A stretch of DNA of 64,000 bases from Meconema thalassinum (Eukaryota; Arthropoda; Insecta; Orthoptera; Tettigoniidae), in NCBI GenBank assembly GCA_946902985.2, contig OX336393.1, forward strand, positions 50,095,348 to 50,159,347. Reading direction: 5' to 3'. Below, piece after piece: positions 23,960 through 36,435 of this stretch. The notes under the pieces are model-generated. The model searched no databases, had not been told where the DNA came from, and was given only the letters and a program-made list of their open reading frames with translations. The translations under genes were made by a program, and so were the position numbers. The first letter of the stretch is position 1; each line of letters opens with the position of its first letter.

Positions 23960-26528
23960 ATGTTGCCGGAAGATTTAGCTAAGGTGTTAGGAGAGTTGCA
24001 GAGTGGTATGCCTGGTATTGCAGAAACTATTTCTAAAATGGAAACGGAAGTTAAAGAACAGATAAATAGTTCAGAAGCTATGCTAGAAGCTAAATGTAAA
24101 AAAATGAGCAAGCTTTACAGGCTAGTAACGAAGGCAATCTGAACGACAGTTTAAAGTCATTAGAGACCAGATTACAGTCAAATAGCAAAGATGAGTTGAT
24201 GTTATTAGAGACTAGATTACAGTCAACTAGTGAAGATAATTTAAAGTCATTAGAGACTAGATTACAGACTAGTACTGAAGCTAACTTGAAGGATAGTTTT
24301 AAATCATTAGAAGAAAGATTACAGTCAAATAGTAAAGATGAGTTGATGTCATTGGAAACTAGATTACAGACTAGCACTGAAAATCATTTGAAAGCTAGTG
24401 AAGCTAACTTAAAGGATAGTTTTAAAACATTAGAAGAGAAATTACAAGCTCGTAGTGAAGAAACTAACACAGAGTTAGAAAACAAGTAACTAGATTAGAG
24501 AATAGATTAACTTTAAAGAATAATGAGATGCTTAAGACTTTACAATTAGATATAATTGCAGTAAATATGAAAGGAGAGGAAAATGTTCAAATATTAAGAA
24601 AGAATATTATTGAATTAGAAAGTAGGGGAGAAAAAAATATTCTTACTTTATGAACAGACGTTATGTCCATACAGAAAGACATTAAATCGGATGTATCGAA
24701 GTTGAGATTCGACATCGATGGTTTAGTGGCAGATGTAGGCAAAATTCAAGAGTGGTCTACCAAAGTATCTTTCGAGACTAAAATCAAAGGTCTAGAAATG
24801 AATCTAGGTAATGAGATTAAGGATTTAAAGTCAGTAATTGGGACCATTAAAGAGGATGTCTAAGGAGAGGTCAATTCTTATTTAAAATCATTAGAAAATC
24901 AATTGCAGAAAGATATTAGGAAGATGGACGATGATATAGAGCAAAAGGTTAATGAAAACTTAGCTTTATTCAAAAATAGAGTCGGTGCAATCGTGGAAGA
25001 ACGGTATAGTGAGGTCGATGCCGAAGCAAAAGAAAAACGTGCAGGATTAGACGAGAAATTAATCGCAGGTATGGCGAACTTAGAAGCGAGATTTACGGAG
25101 AACAAGGAAGCGATGAAGATAGATTCAACTCTATTTAGGACAGATGTTGATCTGTTAAAGGAACAAGTCGCGTCAGTAAAGAATACATGCGAAGACAAGA
25201 TTGACAAGTTGAAAAACGATTTAGACGAGAGTAACAAAACGCAGAATGTTACGTCGTTAGATGAGTTGAAGACTCAGGTCAAGACCGTAGAGAAATTGGC
25301 AGAAGATAGGATGACTAAACTAGAATCTATGATTAACAGTTTCACCAGTCAAAACACTACATCAGGGGAAACATCGATGAATCAGACAGCGATAGACCGC
25401 AGTATGGGTAATCAAGAAGTTAGCATGGGAGAAGACCGTCAAACGCAACCGAATGTGACATTCGAAAGGGCAAGTTCAACCCCTCAGGATAATCCTAGTT
25501 CAAATAGGAGTACGTTGGGTACAAGTGAACGATACTCAGGTCCAGTTACCATTATCAGAAATCTGGATGACAAGCCGAGGAAGTTTTCTGGAAACACAGG
25601 GGTCATACCAGTCGAATTTCTGTGAGATAGAGACTACATGGCGGAACATAGAGTAGCCAAGGAAAGAGAGCTAAGGATAGTCGAACGCGCCTTAGACGGG
25701 TCTGCGCTTACATGGTTTAGAGCATTCAGAAGCAATTTTGCGAATATGGAGCAATTTGCCATAGCATTCTTGAGGAGATTTTGGAGTGCCGAGGATCAAC
25801 TGAACGTAAGAGCAGAAATGTACTCAAAGCGTTATTCTACGTCACATCCGACGCATTATGCCAATTATTTTACGTCACAGCTGGCTAAATTGCAATTTCT
25901 GATTCCTCCATTGCCTGAAGAAGAGCTTTTGCAAGCTATAGCGAGACAGTTACCGATTGAGGTACAGCGATCACTCATAGCATCGGGAGCAAACACACTT
26001 GAGCACTATGACGACATTTTACGGCGATTGGACTATACAAGCGCTCAAGTTACGCCTAGAAATACAAGAAACGACAATAGGAACACGCAAGAGGTGAATG
26101 CGGTAGTCGTTGATAACGCAGCTCAAACGGACAGAAGAGATTCCTGGGAAAACAGAAGGAACGAAGGAAATCGAGGAAACATCCGTAACGTTCGTGGAAA
26201 TGATCGGTATAGAGGACCATATGAGAGGCCATACGATCAGGAAGCAAGAGATAGCCGATATAGACATTATGACCAGAATTCCAGATATCAAGATAGGAAT
26301 CGATACAACAATAGATATCGTGGTAGAAATAACTGGAGCCAAGGTCAACAGTATAATATGAACGACAGGCAGGATGGCCGAAGAAACGATCCTAATGAAG
26401 GACGAGATAATCGTGAATACGAGAGGTCGAGGCAAGAAAATAGACAGCCTAGTGCACCACTCGAGGAGACAGTCAGAGATGTCAATCGAGCAAGCACGAG
26501 TGGCGAAGGAAAAAAAACGTCAAATTAA
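23960..26528 (+). pseudogene. Coiled-coil gag of the LTR retrotransposon
   Basis: Gag would form the virus-like particle. From ATG 23960 (MLPEDLAKVLGELQ) the first ~700 residues are mostly predicted coiled coil: repeated units such as SLETRLQTSTEANLKDSFKS and LEERLQSNSKDELM, then longer heptad-like stretches. The region 25560-26050 (LRIVERALDGSALTWFRAF, FAIAFLRRFWS, LPIEVQRSLIASG) resembles the Retrotrans_gag capsid domain. The tail is Arg/Asn/Tyr-rich (RNNRYRGRNNWSQGQQ) and has no CCHC knuckle. Disruptions: frameshifts in the A-run at about 24096-24102 and near 24478, stops TGA 24651, TAA 24861 and TGA 25623. The homologous gag at 58.5-60.9 kb shares the capsid motifs. Confidence 0.8.
26510..26516 (+). 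promoter_or_regulatory. Probable -1 ribosomal frameshift slip site (gag-pol)
   Basis: A run of eight A (26510-26517) gives the heptamer A AAA AAA in register with the gag frame, just before the gag stop TAA at 26526-26528. The pol frame, one base back, is open through this run and onwards (reading KNVKLTLEKDANHW). This is the arrangement expected for -1 frameshifting in Gypsy elements. No stimulatory structure was assessed. Confidence 0.6.
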
Positions 26529-29500
26529 CTCTAGAAAAAGATGCTAATCATTGGGAATCGATCATCATTGTCGAAACGTATCAGGTCAAGGACGAGGATT
26601 TAATCGAGGAGGAAGACATAGTACATCGAGGAAATAGACATGAATTGCCAGTTATCAGTGTGGAAGTCATGGGAAAGGAAATAAAGACACTTGTAGACAC
26701 GGGGGCTATGGTGAGCTTGATATCCATAGGTTGCCTGGATGAGTTGAAATTGTCAGGAGAAATTACAATGTTGCCAACTGTTGTTAGCAAGATTCAAGGG
26801 GTGATCCCAGACAGGAGTATGAAATGTAAAAGTCAGGTACTTTTAGATGTTGGGATTGGAACCAGAAGTTTTGAACATATGTTCCTAGTAGTGGGTCAAC
26901 TACATTTTGACATGATCCTAGGAGTGGATTTCTTAAGTGAAAGTGGCCTGATCATAGATATGCAGAGTAGGCGCATGTACTTTCCAGAAGGGGTCATGGA
27001 AAATCAGGAATCCGAGATGACATTCTTTAGAGAGAATATATTGGATGAGATAGTATGCAGCGTTGAAAGGTCTATAGAAGATAGAACTGGCATGACAAGT
27101 AAAATAAATCCAGAAATTAAGGAACAGTTTGATGAAGCAATTTCAGAATATGAGGACATATTCAATGACAAACCAGGTGTAATAGAAAATTTTACCTATA
27201 GCATCAAGTTGATGGATGACAAACCATACCATAAAAATTTATATCCCATTCCGGATAAATGGAAGGAGGAAGTTAGTATAATGATAAGCGATATGGAGAA
27301 AGATGGAATAATTAAGAAGATGCCAACTGCGTATTTGAATCCTTTAGCTGTTGTCAAGAAACCTAATGGTAAGCTGAGGATATGCCTAGATGCTAGAGAC
27401 CTTAATGAAAGAGTTCTTCCTGAACACGACAGGCCACCTGTTATTCGTGAATTGTTACGCAGATTTAGAGGAAAGAGTTTCTTTTCGACTATCGATCTGA
27501 CTAGTTCTTATTATCATGTAGAGCTAGCAGAAGACTGCAAACAATAGACAGGGTTCTTGTTTGACCATAAAACATATGTATTCAATAGGTTACCTTTTGG
27601 AGTGAAAAATAGTGGTCCGGTGATGATCCGAGCACTAGATGAAAATTTGTCAGATGCAGTTAAGGAGCATGTGGTGAGCTATATTGATGACCTGATTATA
27701 GCGTCTGAGACAGCGGAAGAACATATCAGGCACCTTCGAATGCTTTTTGAAGATCTTAGGAGGACGAACTTCAAGGTGAATTTCAATAAATGTCAGTTCT
27801 TTCATGAAGAAATTGAATTTCTTGGACATAGAATCGATGGAGATGGTTATAGGCCCAATCCAAAGAAGATCATGGCAATTTCAGAGTTTCCAACACCACG
27901 AAAGATTAAAGAGGTACGGCAGTTTTTAGGCATGTGTCAGTTCTTTTCAACACATTGTCCTGAATATACTGAAACGATGGCACCTCTGCAGGATTTACTA
28001 AGGAAGGGAAATCGATGTAAATGGGACGATAAATGCAATCAAGCGTTTTTAGCGGCTAAGAAAATGTTGATCCAAAATATCAAGCTTGAGTACCCAGATT
28101 TTACGAGAAGATTTTTTGTGGAGACAGACGCATCCAAAATAGGTATTAGTGGGATCCTATATCAGTTGGATGATGACAAGAAACATAGGTATTTAGCTTT
28201 CACCAGTCGCAAGCTCAGGAATTGTGAGAAGAATTACTATGCAACTGAGTTAGAGGCATTAGCAGTGGTTCATGCTCTTAAGACGTGGAAGAAGGTGTTG
28301 TTTGGACATGACATAACAGTGATCACAGATCATAAAGCCCTCCAATTTATTATGAAAACAGATTTAGCGAGTGACCGCATCACCAGATGGGCTCTATTCT
28401 TACAACAATTTAACCCAACTGTTGTACATAGACCGGGGAAATTAAATCTGTTAGCAGATGTGTTGAGCAGAAACCCTTGTGAGGAAGTAATTGTCAACCA
28501 TATAAATTTGATTCAAGAGGATAATGGTACTCTAGAAAAGTTGAAGATGTTAGCGCAAACTAAGAAGAGATATGCACCTTTGCGAAGAATTTACCGTTTT
28601 TTGACACGCAGGATGGACAACGCTGATCCAGATTTTCAAAGAACTGAGATAGAGGCTAGAAAATACCATATTATGGGAGGTATTATATGCCAATATATCG
28701 ACCAGGATCATACTAAACTTAGAGTAGTGATCCCACCCAAGCTTGTCAAAGCAGTTATTTGGATGATACACCGAACTGCAGCTCATGTAGGTGTAGACAA
28801 GACTTTGGCTCTCGCTCAAGAAACCTTCGTTTGGAGACAAATGGGACAAACGATTCGCGACGTCATAAAGACCTGTGACAGTTGTCAGCGAAGTAAATAC
28901 TCATCTAAGTTAATGAAAGAGGTTCCTATATCAATATTACCCAGCAAGCCAAGAGAACTTTTCGCTACGGACATTTTCGGTCCGATTCCTCGTTCGACGA
29001 AAGGAAATCAGTTCGTTTTGGTAACAGTAGACGTATTTTCTAAATACGTATCTCTATGCCCTATCCAGAAAGCTACATCCAAGTACGTGATCAACAGATT
29101 AGAGAAAACAGTTATTCCGAGCATGGGGAAACCTGAAGTTTTGTTGAGTGACCATGGATCACAATTTACCAGTATGGAATTTTCTACTGCTATGGATCGT
29201 TTAGGAATAAGGCATGTGTTTAATTCTGTACGGTATCCAGAGGGAAATCCTGCCGAAATAATTATGCCGGAAATCAGTAAGATGTGTCGCTTATATGTGT
29301 CAAGGCAGCACCATAGATGGATGGAGGTGATACCCATCATTAGTCAATGCTTGAATTCCACAGTACATGAAAGCACAGGACAGATTCCGTCCATGCTTCA
29401 TCATGGATTGAAACCGGATAGACCATGGGACCGAGTCGTGAGGGCACCAGTAGATCCTCAACCCACACAAGAAAGACGAGTCGAGATGGCAGGAGAGAGA

Positions 29501-29773
29501 CTCAGGAGACAGGCGGAAAAGAGAGCCAGGAGACAGGCAGGAAGGAGGTTCCACGAGCCGTTTCAAGAAAATGACGAGGTGCTGATTAGGAAGCCAGTCA
29601 CTTCGAACCTTCAACTGAAGATCTACCATAAATTTGCGCCATTGTACGCTGGTCCATTCCGTATTGAAGAAACGTACCGAAATAATAGCTACAAGATTGT
29701 CAGAATGGATACTGATGAAGTTGTAGGAACTTTTAATGCAGCTAGCATTAGAAAGTACCATCATGCTGATTAA
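26510..29773 (+). pseudogene. pol: protease, RT, RNase H, integrase
   Basis: Pol matures the particle, copies the RNA and integrates the DNA. Protease: LVDTGAMVSLIS near 26690. RT: PIPDKWKEEVSIMI, LNPLAVVKKPNGKLRICLD, motif A FSTIDLTSSYYHVEL, catalytic YIDD at about 27679-27690. RNase H: FFVETDASKIGISGIL, ELEALAVVHAL, VITDHKAL. Integrase: H-H-C-C zinc finger (HRTAAHVG...CDSCQRSK), Asp in ATDIFGPIP, Asp in LLSDHGSQF, Glu in PEGNPAEI, and a GPF-type module (YAGPFRIEE) near the end. Frame ends with TAA at 29771-29773. One in-frame TAG at 27545-27547 (in a place where CAG, Gln, is likely) interrupts RT; otherwise the reading frame is complete over about 1,080 codons. Confidence 0.92.
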
Positions 29774-29874
29774 GAGAATTGTAGAGATATCGTGTACATG
29801 TGTTATATATAGAATTCCTGAGAGTGTAATTTTTTTCTCAATCCTGATTTAAAAAAGGAGATGTACGGGAGAGA
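29774..29874 (+). other. Pol-LTR spacer with polypurine tract
   Basis: AAAAAAGGAGA at about 29850-29861 and GGGAGAGA at 29867-29874, directly before the right LTR (TGTACCCG), are purine-rich stretches in the place where the plus-strand primer (PPT) is expected. Confidence 0.6.
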
Positions 29875-32800
29875 TGTACCCGATACCTAGTTGAGGCTAT
29901 CGGCTACGCCAGCAGACATTGAGCCGTAGTTGAGGTTTAGAGAAGAGTTAAGAAAAGATAGCGCTCAGATCGAGTCAAGAGGAATGTCAGGATGACGTAG
30001 TAGGTCTAGGATTTAGAAGGCACTGACATCTGTAAGCAGATGGAATTATGGATGGAATTATGAAGCTTTATTAAGATCTATATGGAACATGGTATTTAAA
30101 CACCTTAGAAGAGGAGATATAACATGCATTATATGTGGTAATAATTTGAAGGAAGTCAGATAACCCTTAAGTTATTTTATAACTTAATAGCCGAGATGAT
30201 GGGGGTTCGAGATTGTATTTGTGACGCAAGACCACGGTGGTGGGGAGGACGTCACGTGACCGCACCAAGCAGGTAAGGGTCGAGACAGTGCAGAGACTGT
30301 CAGTCTAGCTCTGTGAGCCAAGCAAGAGAGTCGAGCTGAGTAGCACACGCCAAGCGCATGGTACAGATCGCGTCGCGAACAGAAACTGTCACGGAAAGTG
30401 CAGGCGACAGTTTCAGCTTCACCGAGCAGCGAACAGAAACTGTCACGGAAAGTGCAGGGGACAGTTTCGGCTTCTCCGAGCAGCGAGCGACAAGTAGGTC
30501 AGTGGGCCGGTCGAACACCCGCAGCAAACAAGTATAGGAGGCCGGGGTTCTTAAAACAGCATTGCGAGTAGTTGGAGAACTTTATTCCAAGCTGCATTTC
30601 AACGCAGAACGGCATAGTATAGCGACATGGCGAGGCTAGCTTGATGCGGAGATGATTATAGCATTGCAGTAGAGCCGTGCGGGTTAATTCCCATTATTAT
30701 ACGCAAGCATTATAACAGAAGCTGAACTTCATCACTACGTTGAGTTGGAACGTTTATTCAGCATTTGAATTATACAAGATAGTTACGTGATACTGCAACT
30801 TTGAACTTCGAATGAACATAGTTTTTCTTAATGACATTACGACTATGCATTTCATAACGCAGTCCAAGTAACATTAACAATTTTAAGCAAACGGAATGTT
30901 GTAAGCATATGCACTTAGGAACATTAGCTCGTGCATTAATGCAAGTCAGTCTTAAGAAGTATTATGAATTACCGAGTATGAACACAGATACAGGGTGTTT
31001 CATAAACTTAGACACTCTGATAAAACAATTTTATTTTCTACAAGTAAAACTTAACCACTGTGGAAATTGAACTTTCAACACTTAAACTGAACATTGTATA
31101 GAACAGTGGCGTAACGTAGAAGAGGAATAGGGGGTCCGCTGTTTCTATGAACTTTTTCGTGAGGATTTGGACAATATCCGCTATGGATAACCAGAAGTTT
31201 ATCATGTCGGAGTAAACGCAGACAGAGACGCGATGGCACCACGGAGCGATGGATTCGATTCCTGACGAGAAGGAGGTCCACCAGCTGATTCACTTGGGAT
31301 TCGAAGGCAATCGTCATTGCATGGGTGGAATGATATTCATGCCGATCTTTCGAGAAATTCATTACATAGGGAAAATCGACGATCTTTGAAATTTAATAAC
31401 AGCTGATTATGAGAAGGTACTGTAAGAGTTATAACTTTCTGATACGATTATTTTCATGAATACTGGGCACACATGTATATTTTTCTAATAGAAGTGATAC
31501 GATTGTTTAAGACATGGCTTTGACTTTATATGCTTCGAAATTTTGCTAGAATATGGCGTGACCATATGATATGGCAGGCATCATTATACGAAATTCTCAC
31601 CATTGGTTGGCTTTATTAAGCAGATGTTTGGTCTTTTAGACATTTTTCCAGCAAGGATATTTTTCATGAATAGTTTTTTGTGTAACGAGTATTTCGAACT
31701 CGTGATGTGCAATTGATTATCTAAAATTACTTCGTCAGTTCATTGCATACTAGCGAGTGTGTATTATTCATCAGTAGGGATTTTTTCCATTGGATTGTTT
31801 GGAGATATTAAGATGTTATTCACTTTAGTGAATGAATATCGCTTTTATATGACAACTAGAGACTTGTTGATTCCTATCTGGTACATTCACTCATTTTAGT
31901 CTTCGAGATGGGGTCTTTCGTATTTATACGATTGTATGGTGGTTACTCATCTTACCCATCGTTTAGGGCACTATCATATTAGTTGACGGTGCAAGTTCTT
32001 TCGTATTTATACGATTGTACGGTGGTTACTCATCTTACTTGCCATTGAGGGACTCATTTTTATCATCCGAGTGTACATGAGATTGTAAGTGAATCAAACA
32101 AGGAACTACTAGTCACATATCAGTCGAACTTTTGTTAAATAAAGTAACGATAAATGTCAGCAGGGTTACATTTGTAATTCTTGTTTGCCAATCCAATATT
32201 TTGTTGCTATGCTCTTTTGAGAGTAATTTCAGTTTAACAGCTGGTATAGCTGTTGCTTTTGATGATGTTTATAATTGTGTTGGATACCTTTGAGAAGGAT
32301 TTAAAGTAATTGAATCTTGTAAGATGAATCATTAATGGTCAGATTTATTTTAAGGCAGATCAATATTGCAGATTTTGATATGAGAGGTTATAGCACATTG
32401 GTGTTTTTTTCTGTGATGTGAATTATGAGAATTGTAAGAGAATTTATGCTATTTGAAAGCAAATCTTGAATTACTAAGGTAATATTTTTCCAATTGTTTG
32501 AGAAGTTGTCTAGATGTGATCAGATTAATTACAGTTATTGGAGATTGTGTGCGTTGATAATTTGAAGCCAGTTATATATTTTTTGTAGATCATGCAACAT
32601 GGTTAAGTGAAGTTTGTGATAGGCATTTTGTGGAAGTTGCCAAGTGATATTTGCAATGTTGCTAATGCATTTTAAGGCAGACATGAGGTTGTCGAACCCA
32701 GTCTAGCGTAATTGTTGAGATTCATGCTGTGTATGCTGAATATTTATGGAGTTTTGTGGAATAATTGTGGTATTCAAATGTGATATTTGAAGAATGGAGG

Positions 32801-34368
32801 ATATATAATGTAGTTGTGGATAGTCAGATCCAACGTGATGTCGTGAAGGCAATAATATTTTTTGGCATGAAAATTAAATACGAGATATAACTTGGAAGTA
32901 ATAAAACTGTAAGACAACGTTCTATAACCCATATTAAACAATTTGTTAGGATATTAAACAAATAAATAAAGTAGATAAGACAAGATTTTCTGAGAATAAT
33001 AATTAATGAAATAATAATCTGAAAATTAAGCATATTAATGATCTGACCTAATGAAATAAAAATCAGAATGACTAGATGAAATAATAAGAATCTAAATAAC
33101 CAGAAGAGTAAAATTTAAATAAATTGATAAATTAAATTTTGGAATAAATCAATGAATTAAATAAATGGATGAATTAAAGATTGAATAAATAAACTGATTT
33201 AAATAAATTAATAGATGATTGGATAGATGATGAATAACTGAATTAGAGGGTGATAATTAATTAAAGAAGCTGATGATTAATGAATTTATATGGAATTAAA
33301 ATAAATTTAATTGAGATATAATTTGAGGAATTGCAACTTGAGTTGAGGAATTAAACAATTTGTATTGATGATTTAAGACGATTTAATCTGAAGTAGATGA
33401 TAAAATAAGGGTGTGTGAATAATTAGAAAGCATAATGAAGTGATGATAATAATTTTCATTTAAATGATTTAATGGTGATGAGTTAATGATTCTGACAGGA
33501 ATATGTTGAATTTTGAGATGAGAATTGATGTGAGAAATATTTAATTTTGATGATGATGATAATGATGACCAAGGAGAAGTGAATTTTCTGTAATTCACAA
33601 CAAGTAATTATGAATGACAATGTAAATAGTGTAAATTAATTATTCGATGTTTAGGAGCATTTGACTAACGTGTTCAACATTTAAATTATGCCATGCAAGC
33701 CATAAATCGCGTGATATTTAAAATATGTGATTATAATATGTGTATGTTTAGACAGATTAATAACTTTTTCAAATCCACATTTATGATGTTAAATTAAAGA
33801 GAAATTAGGTCTCAGGTTTCACAAATGTCAGTGACGAAAGACATAGTGCTACAGTGATCCTGAGAACCCAAGAGAACTTTAGAGATTTTTCTGTTTTATG
33901 TGGATGAAATCTTTTTGATTAGAAAAGAGATGGTTCGATTTTTGGACAATGACAATTTAACGTTGGCATTCGACCATACTCTCAGGTAGGAGGTATATTT
34001 AAAATGTCTGTCTGACTATCAAAGTGAAATAAATTTGTTTTTATCTTAGTTGTGATCTGATGATGATGTGATTTTCCTTTTTCTTTCCTTGTATTGAGTA
34101 AGGCTTAACCAGGAAAGGAGGTGGTTTGCTAGGAATTCAGTTGATGGCGCCCATTTATATTTGCATTTATTTTTATTAAACTTAAGCCCGTAACGACCCT
34201 AGAGATATTTTGTCTCGTGTTACCCAACTGCTTTTTCGATAACTCAGCTGAATTTCCGACACATTCCTTATTTGACTAGAGGTTCATTTAACTCCGCTCT
34301 GTTCTGGAACTCCAGGAATGCGGTGTAATAGCAGATGGGTCATCGCATCCCCAGGACGAACGGGTACA
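29875..34368 (+). repeat. Right (3') long terminal repeat, 4,494 bp
   Basis: Same termini and internal structure as the left LTR (TGTACCCGATACC...CGGGTACA). It differs by scattered single-base changes, for example TAAACATCTTAG in the left copy against TAAACACCTTAG here, GAGCGGCGAGCG against GAGCAGCGAGCG, and GGATTCTATTCC against GGATTCGATTCC. Confidence 0.9.
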
Positions 34369-35142
34369 GTTTATATGCATTCTTGCAATTGAGCACGAAC
34401 ATCTCAAAGATTTCTCGAAAAGCAGCTAGTTAGTCAACAGATTTTCTTCGATCTCGGTTGTGTACGTTATCAAATCTCAGACAACGTAAAAGAAATCGAA
34501 ACCTCTTTGCGCCCATGGTTACATAAACATCCTCTACTCCCCTGCCGTGTGAATTAACCCACATTTCAAATACGTTTCTTCTTCCTGCCTTCAAAACCCC
34601 AGCAAGATATAAAATACCAATCAATGCACGAATTTCTCGGGAATCAGTGGGCCTGGCATCCCTTTCTCTGACAAACCGAGGGCGAATTTTAGTTATGTAA
34701 ATGTTAGTACAATCAACTATTTTTTCACCATTTCATCATCAATAATACACTGTAAAGCAGCTTCTGGAGTGATAGCATTATTTCACAGAACCTTGAGATC
34801 CTGGGCGATAAAAATCTGGAATACTGTTATGTCTGGGTGTACGAGAAGTCTGGGCAACTTGAGGTTCCAAGTACCACTTTGATATGCGATATTTTCCCAT
34901 ATAAACTCTGGGTTGACGTAAGGAGCAGGAGGGACTGCTTCTTCTACCACTTCCATTTCCTCGGATTCGTCAGGATCATCAGTCGGGTCATCTTCTGCAT
35001 TGATTTCATTTTCTCTACTCTCTGTGTGGTATTCCAAGTGGTCTTCTCGTTCATCTTCATCCTCTAGAACACTCTCGTTATCCTCAGTCTCATCTAGTAC
35101 CTGTTCACGGTCACTTTCACTTGTCATTATTGTTGTTTTCAC
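34369..35142 (-). pseudogene. piggyBac transposase, N-terminal third
   Basis: The start ATG at 35142 opens an acidic N-terminus (SEEMEVVEEAVPPAPYVNPE) as usual for piggyBac proteins, which cut and paste the element at TTAA. The following region contains IGILYLAGVLKAGRRNVFEM and GAKRFRFLLRCLRFDN, the DDE_Tnp_1_7-type N-terminal core. Lesions seen: a TGA at 34783-34785, a one-base frameshift in the A-run near 34721-34727, and a TAA at 34430-34432. Translation then runs into the LTR insertion at 34368, and the same frame resumes at 19158. Confidence 0.85.
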
Positions 35143-35457
35143 ACATAAACTATTTCAATTAAACCGCTATGACGTTCAAAACTATGAAATAATGTAAAAT
35201 ACCACAGCAATATCTGAAAAAATCTGTAACGCCAATAGGCGCGCGGAGGACAAATGCCCTCCACTACTGCACAGCGCAAATAAACACGAGGTATGACGAC
35301 AATAGGCGAGCATAAAAGCTGATAATGCACTGACGGGCAGAGGGTGAGTCGGGAGAAAGGTATATGACCGCTCAAGGTCACAAGTGTTGCCAACCCTTGT
35401 AGTCACACAAAACAAAATCACTGGAGGACCCCTGTACTCCGCGCACTCGCAGGAGTG
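35143..35457 (-). other. piggyBac 5' untranslated and terminal region
   Basis: Lies between the transposase start and the element's end. Contains GCGCGGAGGACAAATGCCCTC at about 35240-35260 and the outer end with ACTGGAGGACCCCTGTACTCC, echoing the sub-terminal repeat near 17393-17412. Confidence 0.6.
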
Positions 35458-35735
35458 TTAATTTTTTCAAGTAGTTCCTACTTTTGTCGCCAAACGTCAC
35501 CGTCAACAACGAACTAGTTCAGAATTCAGTTACCAGATGCCACCGCAGTCGGCTCTTGACGACGAACGTAAGAACCTAAGAACGGTAGTCAAATGTTTAA
35601 CCAATATATAATTGAGCTTCACACAGGTGTAATTAGTGGAAGATTCTTTAACATGCCATAACTCTATGACATGGGACCGCCGGCTTTACTTCCCCTCCAA
35701 AGGAAGGCATACTGAGTATATTGGTTTTCATGGCC
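35458..35735 (-). mobile_element. SINE family A fragment, other side of the piggyBac insertion
   Basis: TTCAAGTAGTTCCTACTTTTG, CAGATGCCACCGCAGTCGGC and the CATGGGACCGCCGGCTTTAC stretch match the family A SINE at 6702-7122 in the same orientation. The copy lacks the tRNA-like head. It continues the SINE sequence cut at 17343. Confidence 0.6.
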
Positions 35736-36106
35736 AGTGAATTAAAACTCAGCAATGTTTCTAGGTTCGTGCCGTATCTTGTGTGGGGTTTCACCTAGGA
35801 CACCAAGCTGTCTCATCAGCGAGCTCTTGATGTCTGTGCCCGGACCCCCACAGAAGTAGCGAACTGTGCGATACCTCCCTTTATATAAAGCGCACCTGCG
35901 CCTCTTAACTGCGAGAGCTAAAAGCTCAAGCTTCCTTCACCTCCCCATAAAGGCTTCCAAAAAGATGGTGTATTTGCTTTCACGGCCAGTACCACTAGGC
36001 AGACTACGGGGTCTACAAGCCGGTTATAGTAAAGAAAACATACGTTAAATATACGGAGAGATTTTAACATTTTCATACATTTGAAGCCGTTCTCAGACAT
36101 ACACAT
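35736..36106. other. Spacer without recognised features
   Basis: Contains short low-copy sequence (GGTTTCACCTAGGACACCAAGCT region). No ORF with motifs. Confidence 0.35.
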
Positions 36107-36435
36107 TTACAGTGTAATGGTCATAATCCAATCCTGAAACCTGCTCTTGGCCAACAAGTTCCCAACAGAAGTCTCTTGATGCTCACACATCGTGCCGCAC
36201 TGTGAGACTCTGGTATAACACTGACGACCCTCTTCGTTTCGAACGTGGACATCAGCTTCACATAAGCTTGCCAACTTCACTTCACTTCGTAGTGACCATA
36301 ATCTCATCCTCGAACCTGTTCTTGACCAAGAAGTTCCTCAAATAACTTACATACCTTATCGCACAAACACAAGTTCCGTTCTTTGTCTTGAACGTGGACG
36401 TTAGCTTCACACAGGGCTACAAATTCTTCCACTAT
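36107..36435 (-). repeat. Two decayed copies of the LRR gene's last coding segment
   Basis: Downstream (minus strand) of the stop at 36436 lie two diverged copies of the sequence that encodes LCGADVHVRDEE...NLLAKNRFEDQIM in the gene: about 36285-36435 and 36107-36290. The farther one still reads LASLCEADVHVRNEEGRQCY and GNLLAKSRFQDWIM. The nearer one is broken by deletions. They may be part of the 3' UTR or remnants of tandem exon copies. Confidence 0.65.

Larger units (their letters stand above)
19159..34368 (+). mobile_element. Ty3/Gypsy-type LTR retrotransposon with 4.5-kb LTRs
   Basis: The whole element is 15,210 bp: left LTR 19159-23651, internal region 23652-29874, right LTR 29875-34368. 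It is flanked by GTTT at 19155-19158 and 34369-34372, a 4-bp target duplication as usual for Gypsy. Domain order in pol is protease, RT, RNase H, integrase, which defines Ty3/Gypsy. No envelope ORF is present. The two LTRs are nearly identical in length and sequence, with scattered substitutions, so the insertion is fairly recent. It sits in the piggyBac transposase gene, in the opposite orientation to it. Confidence 0.9.
17348..35457 (-). mobile_element. piggyBac DNA transposon, expanded by two nested insertions
   Basis: The right end (the element's 5' side) reads, on the minus strand, TTAA then CACTCCTGCGAGTGCGCGGA; TTAA is at 35458-35461, the target used by piggyBac. The left end TACTCCATTGGGCGTGCGG resembles it, with ATAA (17344-17347), probably a mutated TTAA, outside it. 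Near each end is GGAGTCCTCCACT or GGGGTCCTCCAGT in inverted orientation. Removing the LTR element (19159-34368 plus one 4-bp TSD) and the SINE (18032-18366 plus one 12-bp TSD) leaves about 2.55 kb, a normal piggyBac size. The flanking SINE sequence is continuous across the element, which supports the boundaries. Confidence 0.8.

Noticed and set aside
29774..29874. Possible env gene after pol
   Set aside because: Only 101 bases separate the pol stop from the right LTR and they hold a purine tract.
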